Origin: RGIG2041 sp045578865
GTDB taxonomy: Bacteria > Bacillota > Clostridia > UBA1381 > UMGS1253
Length of the DNA stretch: 64,000 bases
Assembly: GCA_045578865.1 (NCBI GenBank)
Contig: JAZNLB010000013.1
Span: forward strand, 32,712 to 96,711
Direction: 5' to 3'
In this document: one piece after another, positions 52,661-60,034 of the stretch
How the letters are laid out: every line of letters starts with the position of its first letter
How positions within the stretch are numbered: the stretch's first letter is position 1
Made by a program: the position numbers and the translations under genes
Notes under the pieces: generated by a model
What the model saw: the letters and a program-made list of their open reading frames with translations, nothing else
What the model was told of the DNA's origin: nothing
Database searches by the model: none

Positions 52661-52726
52661 TTTTGCAGCAGAAGGTAAACGAGACCAACGCCCTTTTTTA
52701 AATCCTTTCTTTTTTTGTATTTTTGC

Positions 52727-52755
52727 TTGACAATATGGGGAAAATATGCTAGACT
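52727..52755 (+). promoter_or_regulatory. Promoter for the tRNA-Ser pair
   Basis: TTGACA and TAGACT are separated by 17 bases, 43 bases before the first tRNA. Confidence 0.8.
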
Positions 52756-52798
52756 AGTGTCTGCGGTTGCGAAGATATGAGCAAAACTGCGTAGATCT

Positions 52799-52885
52799 GG
52801 AGAGGTGTCCGAGTGGTTTAAGGAGCTGGTCTTGAAAACCAGTGATACGCAAGTACCAAGAGTTCGAATCTCTTCCTCTCCGCCA
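52799..52885 (+). tRNA. tRNA-Ser (UGA)
   Basis: The acceptor stem GGAGAGG pairs with CCTCTCC, the discriminator is G and the CCA end is encoded. The anticodon loop CTTGAAA between CTGGT and ACCAG gives anticodon UGA. The long variable arm is typical of serine tRNA, and the T loop reads GTTCGAATC. Confidence 0.97.
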
Positions 52886-52911
52886 CAATTTTATACCATT
52901 TTATTCGGTTT

Positions 52912-53003
52912 GGAGAAGTACTCAAGTAGGCCGAAGAGGCGCCCCTGCTAAGGGTGTAGGTCGGGAAACCGGCGCGAGGGTTCGAATCCCTCCTTCTCCG
53001 CCA
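52912..53003 (+). tRNA. tRNA-Ser (GCU)
   Basis: The acceptor stem GGAGAAG pairs with CTTCTCC, followed by G and an encoded CCA. The anticodon loop CTGCTAA between CGCCC and GGGTG gives anticodon GCU. A long class II variable arm is present. It lies 26 bases after the first tRNA. Its last 21 bases recur at 53243-53263. Confidence 0.96.
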
Positions 53004-53040
53004 AAAGACGACAAGTTTCGACTTGTCGTCTTTTACTTTT
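53003..53040 (+). terminator. Intrinsic terminator 1, directly after tRNA-Ser (GCU)
   Basis: A 14-bp stem (AAAAGACGACAAGT / ACTTGTCGTCTTTT) has a TTCG tetraloop and begins at the final A of the CCA end. ACTTTTT follows. Confidence 0.93.
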
Positions 53041-53098
53041 TACCTATTCACTCTTCACTATTCCCTGAATATAAAAGTGTATTTATATAAAACTTAAG

Positions 53099-53151
53099 TT
53101 CTCCGCCAAAGAAAGAAAAGCATCCACGCAGTGGGTGCTTTTCTTTCTTTG
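53099..53151 (+). repeat. Second copy of the tRNA 3' tail with its own terminator
   Basis: TTCTCCGCCA (53099-53108) repeats the last ten bases of the tRNA. It is followed immediately by a ~20-bp A/G-rich stem (53108-53150) with one T-G pair, a GCA loop and a T-rich 3' arm. The 60 bases before the tail are A/T-rich and show no tRNA-like fold. Confidence 0.8.
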
Positions 53152-53164
53152 TAGGACATTTTTT

Positions 53165-53263
53165 GGATGGGATTCGAAGGAGCGGTAGTGAATGACAGTC
53201 CGGTGGACTGTCAGAGCCGCGACCGGCTTTTCCGCAGAAAAGCGAATCCCTCCTTCTCCGCCA
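53165..53263 (+). repeat. Cloverleaf-like element ending in a third copy of the tRNA-Ser 3' tail
   Basis: The last 21 bases (53243-53263) are identical to the tRNA-Ser (GCU) 3' end including CCA. GGGATTCG (53169-53176) pairs with CGAATCCC (53243-53250). Inside are an arm closed by GCGG/CCGC (53182-53185 and 53217-53220) holding a 9-bp hairpin TGACAGTCC-GGT-GGACTGTCA (53193-53213), and a second arm CTTTTC-CGCA-GAAAAG (53227-53242). No standard anticodon arm is present, so it is not an ordinary tRNA. It may be a tRNA-tail-targeting mobile element or a structured RNA. Confidence 0.65.
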
Positions 53264-53305
53264 GAGAAAACACAATTTTGAAAAAAATTGTGTTTTCTTT
53301 TTTTG
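53264..53305 (+). terminator. Intrinsic terminator 3, after the third tRNA tail
   Basis: GAAAACACAATTTT and AAAATTGTGTTTTC form a 14-bp stem with a GAAA loop, followed by TTTTTTTG. Confidence 0.92.
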
Positions 53306-53341
53306 TCCTCAAAATTGATTAGAAAATCTTTTATCGGAAAC

Positions 53342-53388
53342 CGCACCAAAGTTGGTGCGTTAGCGTATTCGCTTGAAATCAATTTCAA
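53342..53388. other. Run of small palindromes between the tRNA-tail units and the broken gene
   Basis: CGCACCAA-AG-TTGGTGCG (53342-53359), a minor GCG/CGC pairing and TTGAAAT-CA-ATTTCAA (53373-53388) follow each other. No gene is seen in this interval. The function is unknown; it may be part of the same remnant element. Confidence 0.5.
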
Positions 53389-53404
53389 GAGGTTGCTTCC
53401 ATAG

Positions 53405-53740
53405 TATAAAACTATTGTCGGCTATCACAAGCTGTATTCAAATCAAATTATCATCAAAGACGATGCTACAGAGGATGCTTCACAGTTTTTGCGCTCTTTA
53501 AATATTGACGAGGCGGGGAATGTGACATACACGCTTATTCAGGGACAGTCAACCTACGGCGCATGTTGTGCGTCCTCGTTCAAGAATGTTGCGGGGCTTC
53601 CGTTTTATCTGGGCAAGGACGGCGTATATACCATTGCCGGCACGATGGTGCAGAATCAAAACAATACCACCCTGCGTAGTCTGCAGATTAACAACCGCTT
53701 TCTGCAGGAGGATTTGACAAATGCTGTGCGCTGCAGGCAT
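53405..53740 (+). pseudogene. Broken gene fragment, phage-structural-like
   Basis: After a stop at 53402, one frame stays open for ~110 residues without a usable start. It includes GYHKLYSNQIIIKDDATEDA, LRSLNIDEAGNVTYT and LPFYLGKDGVYTIAG, then RSLQINNRFLQEDL. The repeated beta-strand style and GKDGVY/RSLxINNRF motifs recall phage tail or virion surface proteins, but I cannot name the family. The coherent sequence ends near 53740, after which the frame becomes basic and random. Its place just after tRNA-tail repeats fits a prophage remnant. Confidence 0.55.
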
Positions 53741-53965
53741 CGAAGATGGAATACCACGCACAGTAAAATCATATCCCGCCTTTTCAGTTATATTTGCCAG
53801 TGCAGGATTGACCTTTTTATGTATTGGGGAATATTACCAAAAAAAGACAAACAATTTAAAAAAATACTGGACTTTTTTTCTGAAATATGATACGATAAAT
53901 GTAGCAAACTGAGCCAAACACCTTTGTAAAAAATGAAGGTGGGACTGAATGAAGGAGGAACGACT

Positions 53966-56900
53966 ATGAAAAAATGGATTTCCGTTTTGTTGGCTTGTAT
54001 CTTTTGCATGACGAGCATTGGATTTGTGCCGACCTATATGACAGTATCTAACGCGGAGGAGGCTGTTTTGACCGCACCTTCCATGGAACCGACGACTACG
54101 CCGGAACAGCCAAGTATTCCGGCCGGAGCACATATTTTTATAGAAGAAGATTTTGATAAAGCAAGAAGTGGCGATGCTTCCAAGAGCGGAATTTTCCGCG
54201 CTGCAACAGCAAAGCATGTGCAGATTGTATCTAAGGGCGGAAGTGCGCTTGGGAGAGGGAATGGATCTGTGCGCTTTTGGCGTGCGGATGGCATAGAGGA
54301 GTCGGTGAATGCACAGGTATCCCTTGCTGCAAATGTAAAATCTCTCGTGATTGAGTATGCATTTATGCAAACATCGGGTGCAACGATGCAAGTGATTTTC
54401 TACGAGGATTCCGGAAATAAGGGCACCATTTTCAACAGTAGCAAGGTAGACTATCTGACCTATGACGATTGGAATTATGTGCGCTTAGAGCTGGATTTGG
54501 AAAATCTGACGGTTACATACATTTTAAACGGAACAGAAGAAGGTAGCACGGAGATCAAAGAACTTACCGGCGACGGGAAAGATATGTATCTTCGCATTGT
54601 AGGTTTGCTTCCTTACGACGAAGCTATATATCTGGATGCGATGAACATTTACACATTGGAAGAATATGTTGAGCCAAAGCCGGAAGAGGAAGAGAAACCT
54701 GCGGTTGAGTTGACAGAGCCTCCAATGGAGCCGACGACTACGCCCATAAAGGCAGAGATTCCTGACGGAGCGGCTGTTCTTGTTGAGCAGGATTTCGAAA
54801 ATGTACCGCAAGGCGATGCTTCCAAGAGCGGGATTTTCCGCGCTGCAACAGCACAACATATACAGTTTTTAACTGCGGGCGGAAATGGACTTACGCGCTT
54901 TTGGCGTTCAGACGGCATAGAGAACTCGCTGCAGGCACAGGTAACGCTTAGCGACAAGGTGGATACTTTCGTAATTGATTATGCATTTATGCAAACGCCC
55001 AACGCAACGATGAAAGTGCTGTTGTACGATGGTGCCGGCAGCAAGGGCACCCTTTTCAGCGGTGATAAGGCGAATAGTCTGACCTATGATGATTGGAATT
55101 ACCTGCACATAGAGTTGGATTTGAACGATATGACAGCTACTTACAACTTGAACGGAGAGGATGAAGGCAGCGCTAATCTCGTCGAAAGTGTCGACAGAGA
55201 AACAGCTGTGTATCTCCGTCTTATAGGTTTATTGCCGTACAACGAAGCTATATATTTAGACGAGTTGAGCATTTATACATTAGAAGAATATAACACCGCA
55301 ACTATTTTGTACGGCGACCAGCAGGTTATGTGGGAAAATGTGAAGCCCCAAAACCCGCTTTCTGGGAATAGCTATGTCAACAACTTAAAAGCCCATCCGC
55401 GCCTGCTTATCCATGATTGGGATGAGATGCGTGCAAAATTGAACACGAGCATGGAAACAAAGCAGTGGTATCAGGAGATTAAAGCCTATGCAGATCAATG
55501 CCTTGCGGATGGTATGGCTGAATTTTTCATCAATTCTAACGGTAATGCCGCAAATGCTATTCGTGAGATTGAAGGCAGACTTATGTGCCTCTCCTTTATG
55601 TACAAAATGACAGGTGAGAGGAAGTATTTTGAGCGTGCATTAGCAGAAGCTAAGGCATACGGTGACTGGCCGCACTGGTCCGGTTTTTCACATTCGCTTA
55701 CTACGGCGGAGGGCGTATGGGGTTATGCGTATATGTATGACTGGCTCTACGATGATTTGAGTGCAGAGCAAAAGAAGATGCTTATCGATATCGTAAAAAA
55801 GCATGGCCTTCCGCAATTTATCTACGATTACGAGAATAATACCGGCGGTGTGGCAAGTGTAAACAACTGGAACCCGGTATGCAATGGTAGCATGCTTGCT
55901 GCTGCATTTGCCTTTGCGGATGAGGAAAAAAATCTTTCGGAATATCTTTTGGAGAACGGACTCAAGTATGTTGTTCGGGCGCTGGAACCTTATGCACCGC
56001 AGGGCATGACTGACGAAGGTGCGAGTTATTGGGGCTATGCTACAGCTCATCTTTGTTTTATCATGGATATGGTAGACAACAATTTTGTAGACGGCTTTGA
56101 ATTACCGGACGCGTATAAGTATTTTATGTACCCGGGTATTTCCGAAACAGGCGATTTCCCGATTTATTTTTCAAGCTCCGTAGGTCAGTTCAACTACGGT
56201 GATGCCGGTAGGAGTACTGGCGGCTTTGCCAATGAGGCATTATACTGGCTTGCGGATAAGTTTAATAAACCACAGTATGCATGGGTGGCCAATAAAACAC
56301 AACGAGACTACGGCTATATGAAACCGGATACCGGCAGTTATATTATGGCATATAAGCCGATCTTTGCCTATGCGTCGTATAATCCGCAAAATGCAAGCTT
56401 GGAGCCGGGGACATTTGCGCTGGATCGCTTCTATGATTCTCCTGATAATGCGAACGGTTTTACCATGCGCTCAAGCTGGGACAGCTATAATGAACTTTTT
56501 GCGGGTATGGAGGGTGGTTATACCACCGTTTGGCATATGTATTATTCGCTCGGCACTTATGTGATTGACTGGGATGGTGCGCGATTTATTTGCGAAGATA
56601 CAAATACTGACTATTCATACCAGGGCGACAAGGAAAAGGTGTATTATAAGCGTGCTGAGGCACATAACACATTGATTATGAATCCGACTGCAGCTGCGGA
56701 GCAGGAACCGAACGAGGGCGCATTTGTAGTGAAGAGCGGTTCGAGTGACAACACGGCGTATGGTATCCTGGATATGTCGTATACGCATAAAGATTATAAA
56801 ACTGCATTTCGCGGTATGATGATGACGGATGGTCGCCGTCGTGTGATTGTCCGTGATGAAGTTAAGGCGAAGAGACCTTCGGAGTTTTATTGGTTCAATT

Positions 56901-58657
56901 CTACGCAAGCAGAGATTACCATTGCCGAGGACGGCAGAAGTGTGCTCTTGGAGCAGGATGGTGCTCGTATGCTTTTGCGTATGCTTGAAGCGCCGGAAGA
57001 TGCAAGATTCGCCGTAATGGAGCACAAGAGTCTTATCGACGGCATCATAAATATGGACCAGCCGGGCAAAAAACTGTTTGTGCACATGGAAAATGTGCAG
57101 GATTTGAATTTTGCAGTGGAATATGTAGGCTTAAAGGATGGAGAAGGTATCCCCGCACCCTGGGAGGTAAAACCGCTTGCAGAGTGGAGCGCTGACGATA
57201 ACGGTCTTAGCACCGTGGCATCGGCAGGCAGTGCAGTTGTATTAAAACTTGACACGCCGAACGCAATCGCCAAGGGCGAAAAGACCTATGTCGACATAGC
57301 CAATTACGATGTTGCGCCATTCACCCAAAACGACAGAACACTTGTTCCGGTAAGATTTATTTCCGAATCTTTTGGTGCAAAGGTCGGTTGGGATGATGCG
57401 ACACAAACTGTAACCGTCAACTACGGGGATAAAGCAATCTCCTTGCAGATTGGCTCCAATCAGATGTATGTCAACGGCGAGGCAGCTACTTTAGATGTGC
57501 CTGCAAACACCTATAATTCCAGAACACTGATTCCGCTTCGGGCTTTGGTAGAAGCGCTCGGCAAGTATGTGCACTGGGACGACAGAGGTTTGATTATCAT
57601 TTCGGATGATAGCAAGCCATTTGATGCAGACACAGTGAACAAAATGATTGCGGAGCTGAATGTCCGCATCACCGTAAACGGCCAGGACATGACATTCTTT
57701 TCTCTTGATCGTGAAAACTATGTGTTAAATGTAAAGAGCGAGGAAGCTGTACCGCAAATTGATGTAGCCACGATTGGTACGGAGAATGTTTCCGTTACCC
57801 AGGCAAATGCTGTGGGTGAAACGGCAACTGTTTCGATTGATGGTAAAGTATATAACATCAAAATTGAAAATGACCCGTTCGAAGGCGCAAAGAGTAACGC
57901 TGACCCGGAGATGCTTAACGCATTGACCATAGCAAAACAAAAGAAGGCAGGTCCTACACACAATACATTTATTTATGTTGAGGATATAGAGTCTTCTATC
58001 AGCTTTGTAGACAGGCCGAAACGCAGTATTGTCGATGGCGTACTCGTATCAAATACTGAACACGCATGGTCGTGTGAAGGTCCGGGTTGGGTTCAGATGG
58101 ATTTCGGTGCTGTGAAGAATGTATACTCCATGGCCTTTGCAGGTGCCAAGCAAGAATCGCGTAATTATTACTTTGATATTGAAATATCTCAAGACGGTGT
58201 AAACTGGACAAAAATTCACGATAGCGGCTCGCAGACAACGCAAGACTGGATGAGTATTATTCCGTTTGGCAATGTGCAGGCAAGATATGTTAAGCTTGTC
58301 GGCAGGGGCAATAATACAAGTGCTTGGAACACATGGCTTGAGGTGCGTTTCTACGAATCGGAAGCACAGCAGAAGGAAGACATGTCCTACTGGTCGGTAT
58401 ACTTTGATACAATCGATGTGTCCGGCAAGGTGGGCGAAACGATACAGTTGATCGCCAAGGGCGTTGATATAGCTAAAAATGAGTTTGAACTGCGTGAAGA
58501 CACACAACTTTCTTACGCTGTTGCAGACCCGTCGATCGCAACTGTTTCTGCTGACGGTAAGGTTACTTGTCTGAAGGCAGGCAGAACAACTGTAATAGTG
58601 CGTGCACAGCAAGGTGATTACCATGCAATGGCAGAAGTAGAGGTTGTTGTAGAGTAA
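53966..58657 (+). CDS. Giant secreted polysaccharide-lyase-like protein (heparinase II/III-like, multidomain)
   Basis: This 1563-residue protein has a signal peptide (about 1-30). Two tandem LamG-like sandwich domains follow (about 40-225 and 254-440, an obvious internal duplication). Next are an alpha/alpha-toroid heparinase II/III-type lyase region (about 475-780, with NNWNPVCNGSML, MTDEGASYWGYATAH and NYGDAGRS) and its C-terminal beta-sandwich (about 795-1090, with AHNTLIMN). Then come a copper-amine-oxidase-N-like domain (about 1105-1215), an F5/8-type C discoidin domain (about 1332-1468) and a bacterial Ig-like domain (about 1475-1563). It probably binds and cleaves an acidic polysaccharide outside the cell; the substrate is unknown. 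The start follows GAAGGAGGAACG. Confidence 0.85.
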   Translation: MKKWISVLLACIFCMTSIGFVPTYMTVSNAEEAVLTAPSMEPTTTPEQPSIPAGAHIFIEEDFDKARSGDASKSGIFRAATAKHVQIVSKGGSALGRGNGSVRFWRADGIEESVNAQVSLAANVKSLVIEYAFMQTSGATMQVIFYEDSGNKGTIFNSSKVDYLTYDDWNYVRLELDLENLTVTYILNGTEEGSTEIKELTGDGKDMYLRIVGLLPYDEAIYLDAMNIYTLEEYVEPKPEEEEKPAVELTEPPMEPTTTPIKAEIPDGAAVLVEQDFENVPQGDASKSGIFRAATAQHIQFLTAGGNGLTRFWRSDGIENSLQAQVTLSDKVDTFVIDYAFMQTPNATMKVLLYDGAGSKGTLFSGDKANSLTYDDWNYLHIELDLNDMTATYNLNGEDEGSANLVESVDRETAVYLRLIGLLPYNEAIYLDELSIYTLEEYNTATILYGDQQVMWENVKPQNPLSGNSYVNNLKAHPRLLIHDWDEMRAKLNTSMETKQWYQEIKAYADQCLADGMAEFFINSNGNAANAIREIEGRLMCLSFMYKMTGERKYFERALAEAKAYGDWPHWSGFSHSLTTAEGVWGYAYMYDWLYDDLSAEQKKMLIDIVKKHGLPQFIYDYENNTGGVASVNNWNPVCNGSMLAAAFAFADEEKNLSEYLLENGLKYVVRALEPYAPQGMTDEGASYWGYATAHLCFIMDMVDNNFVDGFELPDAYKYFMYPGISETGDFPIYFSSSVGQFNYGDAGRSTGGFANEALYWLADKFNKPQYAWVANKTQRDYGYMKPDTGSYIMAYKPIFAYASYNPQNASLEPGTFALDRFYDSPDNANGFTMRSSWDSYNELFAGMEGGYTTVWHMYYSLGTYVIDWDGARFICEDTNTDYSYQGDKEKVYYKRAEAHNTLIMNPTAAAEQEPNEGAFVVKSGSSDNTAYGILDMSYTHKDYKTAFRGMMMTDGRRRVIVRDEVKAKRPSEFYWFNSTQAEITIAEDGRSVLLEQDGARMLLRMLEAPEDARFAVMEHKSLIDGIINMDQPGKKLFVHMENVQDLNFAVEYVGLKDGEGIPAPWEVKPLAEWSADDNGLSTVASAGSAVVLKLDTPNAIAKGEKTYVDIANYDVAPFTQNDRTLVPVRFISESFGAKVGWDDATQTVTVNYGDKAISLQIGSNQMYVNGEAATLDVPANTYNSRTLIPLRALVEALGKYVHWDDRGLIIISDDSKPFDADTVNKMIAELNVRITVNGQDMTFFSLDRENYVLNVKSEEAVPQIDVATIGTENVSVTQANAVGETATVSIDGKVYNIKIENDPFEGAKSNADPEMLNALTIAKQKKAGPTHNTFIYVEDIESSISFVDRPKRSIVDGVLVSNTEHAWSCEGPGWVQMDFGAVKNVYSMAFAGAKQESRNYYFDIEISQDGVNWTKIHDSGSQTTQDWMSIIPFGNVQARYVKLVGRGNNTSAWNTWLEVRFYESEAQQKEDMSYWSVYFDTIDVSGKVGETIQLIAKGVDIAKNEFELREDTQLSYAVADPSIATVSADGKVTCLKAGRTTVIVRAQQGDYHAMAEVEVVVE

Positions 58658-58731
58658 TCGGAATAACCATTTGTATGTGTTCTCCCATGGTTTAAGGAGG
58701 GCGACACATCCGGTTAAATAAAAGAGCTTTT

Positions 58732-58768
58732 ATAGCGTAGCAGTTTGCGAACTGCTACGCTATTTTTA
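58732..58768 (+). terminator. Intrinsic terminator after the lyase gene
   Basis: A perfect 14-bp stem (ATAGCGTAGCAGTT / AACTGCTACGCTAT) with a TGCG loop is followed by TTTT. Confidence 0.93.
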
Positions 58769-58815
58769 TGCAACCGTGATGGTGCATTTGCGTCTTCAAA
58801 TTTTTTTGAAATGTA

Positions 58816-58844
58816 TTGAAAATATTTTCTGAATATGCTATTAT
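58816..58844 (+). promoter_or_regulatory. Promoter for the GNAT-like/GH20 pair
   Basis: TTGAAA and TATTAT are separated by 17 bases, with a TGC extended -10. A start of transcription near 58851 would give a ~195-base leader. Confidence 0.75.
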
Positions 58845-58850
58845 ATTTGC

Positions 58851-59030
58851 AAGGTAAGAGTGCCTGAAATGGCTTATCCATTTCAGGTAAGGCATCTGCG
58901 GCTTGTTTGTCGCGGGAAAGCGCTCTTGATGCAGAGGAGCTGTGCATAGGCGGACTACATAAAACGGGAAACTATCCCGGCTAAGTGAGAATGTCTGCTC
59001 AGCTTATGTCTGATATGAACCGGATTATAA
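58851..59030 (+). ncRNA. Highly structured 5' leader of the GNAT-like gene (candidate cis-regulatory RNA)
   Basis: AAGAGTGC (58856-58863) pairs with GCGCTCTT (58920-58927), closing a three-way junction. One arm is a 9-10-bp hairpin (CTGAAATGG-CTTAT-CCATTTCAG, 58864-58886). The other is a 5-bp arm (GCGGC / GTCGC, 58898-58913), with GGGAAA in the junction. Three more hairpins follow: ATGCA/TGCAT (58929-58947), CGGGA-AACTA-TCCCG (58965-58979) and TAAGTGAG/CTCA-G-CTTA (58982-59006). I do not recognise a known riboswitch consensus. Confidence 0.55.
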
Positions 59031-59046
59031 AAGGAGGAGAAAAACT

Positions 59047-59913
59047 GTGATTTTAGACGGAATACTGGATATGATTGGCTTCACGGATGAGATGAAACAG
59101 CAATATGAAACATGTAAAGCTAAGGCAGGCGATGTGCTCGACATTCTTGCAGACAGCTTTATGAAAGACGAAAAAGATATAGTGGCCGTCATGGAAGAAT
59201 TAGATTCCATAGACATTAACGGCGTTAGAAAATATGCAAAGTATATGCTTTTCGTTTTGTCCTGCACCGGTCAAGTATATGAAAAATATCAAGAACGCGG
59301 CTATTCAGATGAGCTTTATATAGACACAATGAAGGACATCGTGTGCAAGATAAATGAAACGATGGATCGATACGATGAAATAGGCATATTCTGTCCTTGG
59401 TGGTATGAGCGTTTCTTTAAGCTCGAAAGGTTTGGTTTTGGCAGAATGCAGTTTGATATAACGACACATCCTTGCGAGGCAGTCGAGGTTGCGGGTCACA
59501 TTGTCAAAGAGGGGGACCTTATTATAAAAGGCCATGTACCTTCAACAGGTCCGCTCGTTTATGAGGAATGCATGAAGTCATACAAGCGGGCGTATGAATT
59601 TGTAAAAGACAGACTTGAAGGAAACCTTCTGCCTGTAGAATATTGGTCGTGGATGCTTTTCCCGCACTATGAGGGATTCTTTAGCGAAAAATCAAATTCA
59701 GCGCGTTTTATCGCAGATTATAAAGTTTTTGGCTATCATGAAACAGATGTATTTCATGATGCGTGGAGAATTTTTGGGAAGGACGCAGACAAAGAAAATC
59801 TGCCAACAAATACCTCTTTACAAAGAAAGTTTGTTGAGTATATTGGTCCCGGAAAAACATATGGATATGGCAAGGGAATATTCCTGTTTGACGGCGAGAA
59901 TATAATTAAATAA
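59047..59913 (+). CDS. Acyltransferase-like protein with GNAT-like C-terminal domain (DUF5596-type)
   Basis: This 288-residue cytoplasmic protein has an N-terminal all-helical part (about 1-110) and a C-terminal part with the pattern CPWWYERFFKLERFGFGRMQFD. That pattern matches the GNAT_like_C (acyltransferase domain) family common in gut Firmicutes. A later GDLIIKGHVPSTGPLVYEEC strand-loop follows, where relatives carry HIP-type residues. The biochemical role is not established. The start is GTG 59047 with SD AAAGGAGGA. It is transcribed with a GH20 gene, so I infer a role in handling N-acetylated sugars. Confidence 0.7.
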   Translation: MILDGILDMIGFTDEMKQQYETCKAKAGDVLDILADSFMKDEKDIVAVMEELDSIDINGVRKYAKYMLFVLSCTGQVYEKYQERGYSDELYIDTMKDIVCKINETMDRYDEIGIFCPWWYERFFKLERFGFGRMQFDITTHPCEAVEVAGHIVKEGDLIIKGHVPSTGPLVYEECMKSYKRAYEFVKDRLEGNLLPVEYWSWMLFPHYEGFFSEKSNSARFIADYKVFGYHETDVFHDAWRIFGKDADKENLPTNTSLQRKFVEYIGPGKTYGYGKGIFLFDGENIIK

Positions 59914-59919
59914 AATTTC

Positions 59920-59993
59920 GGCAAAAAGAGATGTATAAATGACAACGGCATGCACCTGCCGATCGTGAAGGACTCCTTTTTATCGGACTTGCC
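59920..59993 (+). ncRNA. Possible structured RNA between the GNAT-like and GH20 genes
   Basis: GGCAA (59920-59924) pairs with TTGCC (59989-59993). Inside are CGGCA-TGCACC-TGCCG (59946-59961) and AAGG-ACT-CCTT (59968-59978), the latter enclosed by a possible CGAT/ATCG. The stems are short, so the fold is tentative. Confidence 0.35.
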
Positions 59994-60034
59994 AAAGGGC
60001 TGTGTATGCTATTGTGACCATGGAGGTATTTATA

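Noticed and set aside
53165..53263. A third tRNA-Ser gene
   Set aside because: Only the 3' 21 bases match. There is no D arm or anticodon arm of tRNA type, and the 5' acceptor strand does not match the 3' strand at full length.
53721..53912. A 63-residue plus-strand frame with a hydrophobic centre after the broken phage-like gene
   Set aside because: No SD, no family likeness, and it overlaps degenerate sequence.
58851..59030. A known riboswitch (cobalamin, TPP, SAM, c-di-GMP, glycine or lysine class)
   Set aside because: None of the conserved core sequences of these classes could be found in the leader, so only a structured leader of unknown class is reported.
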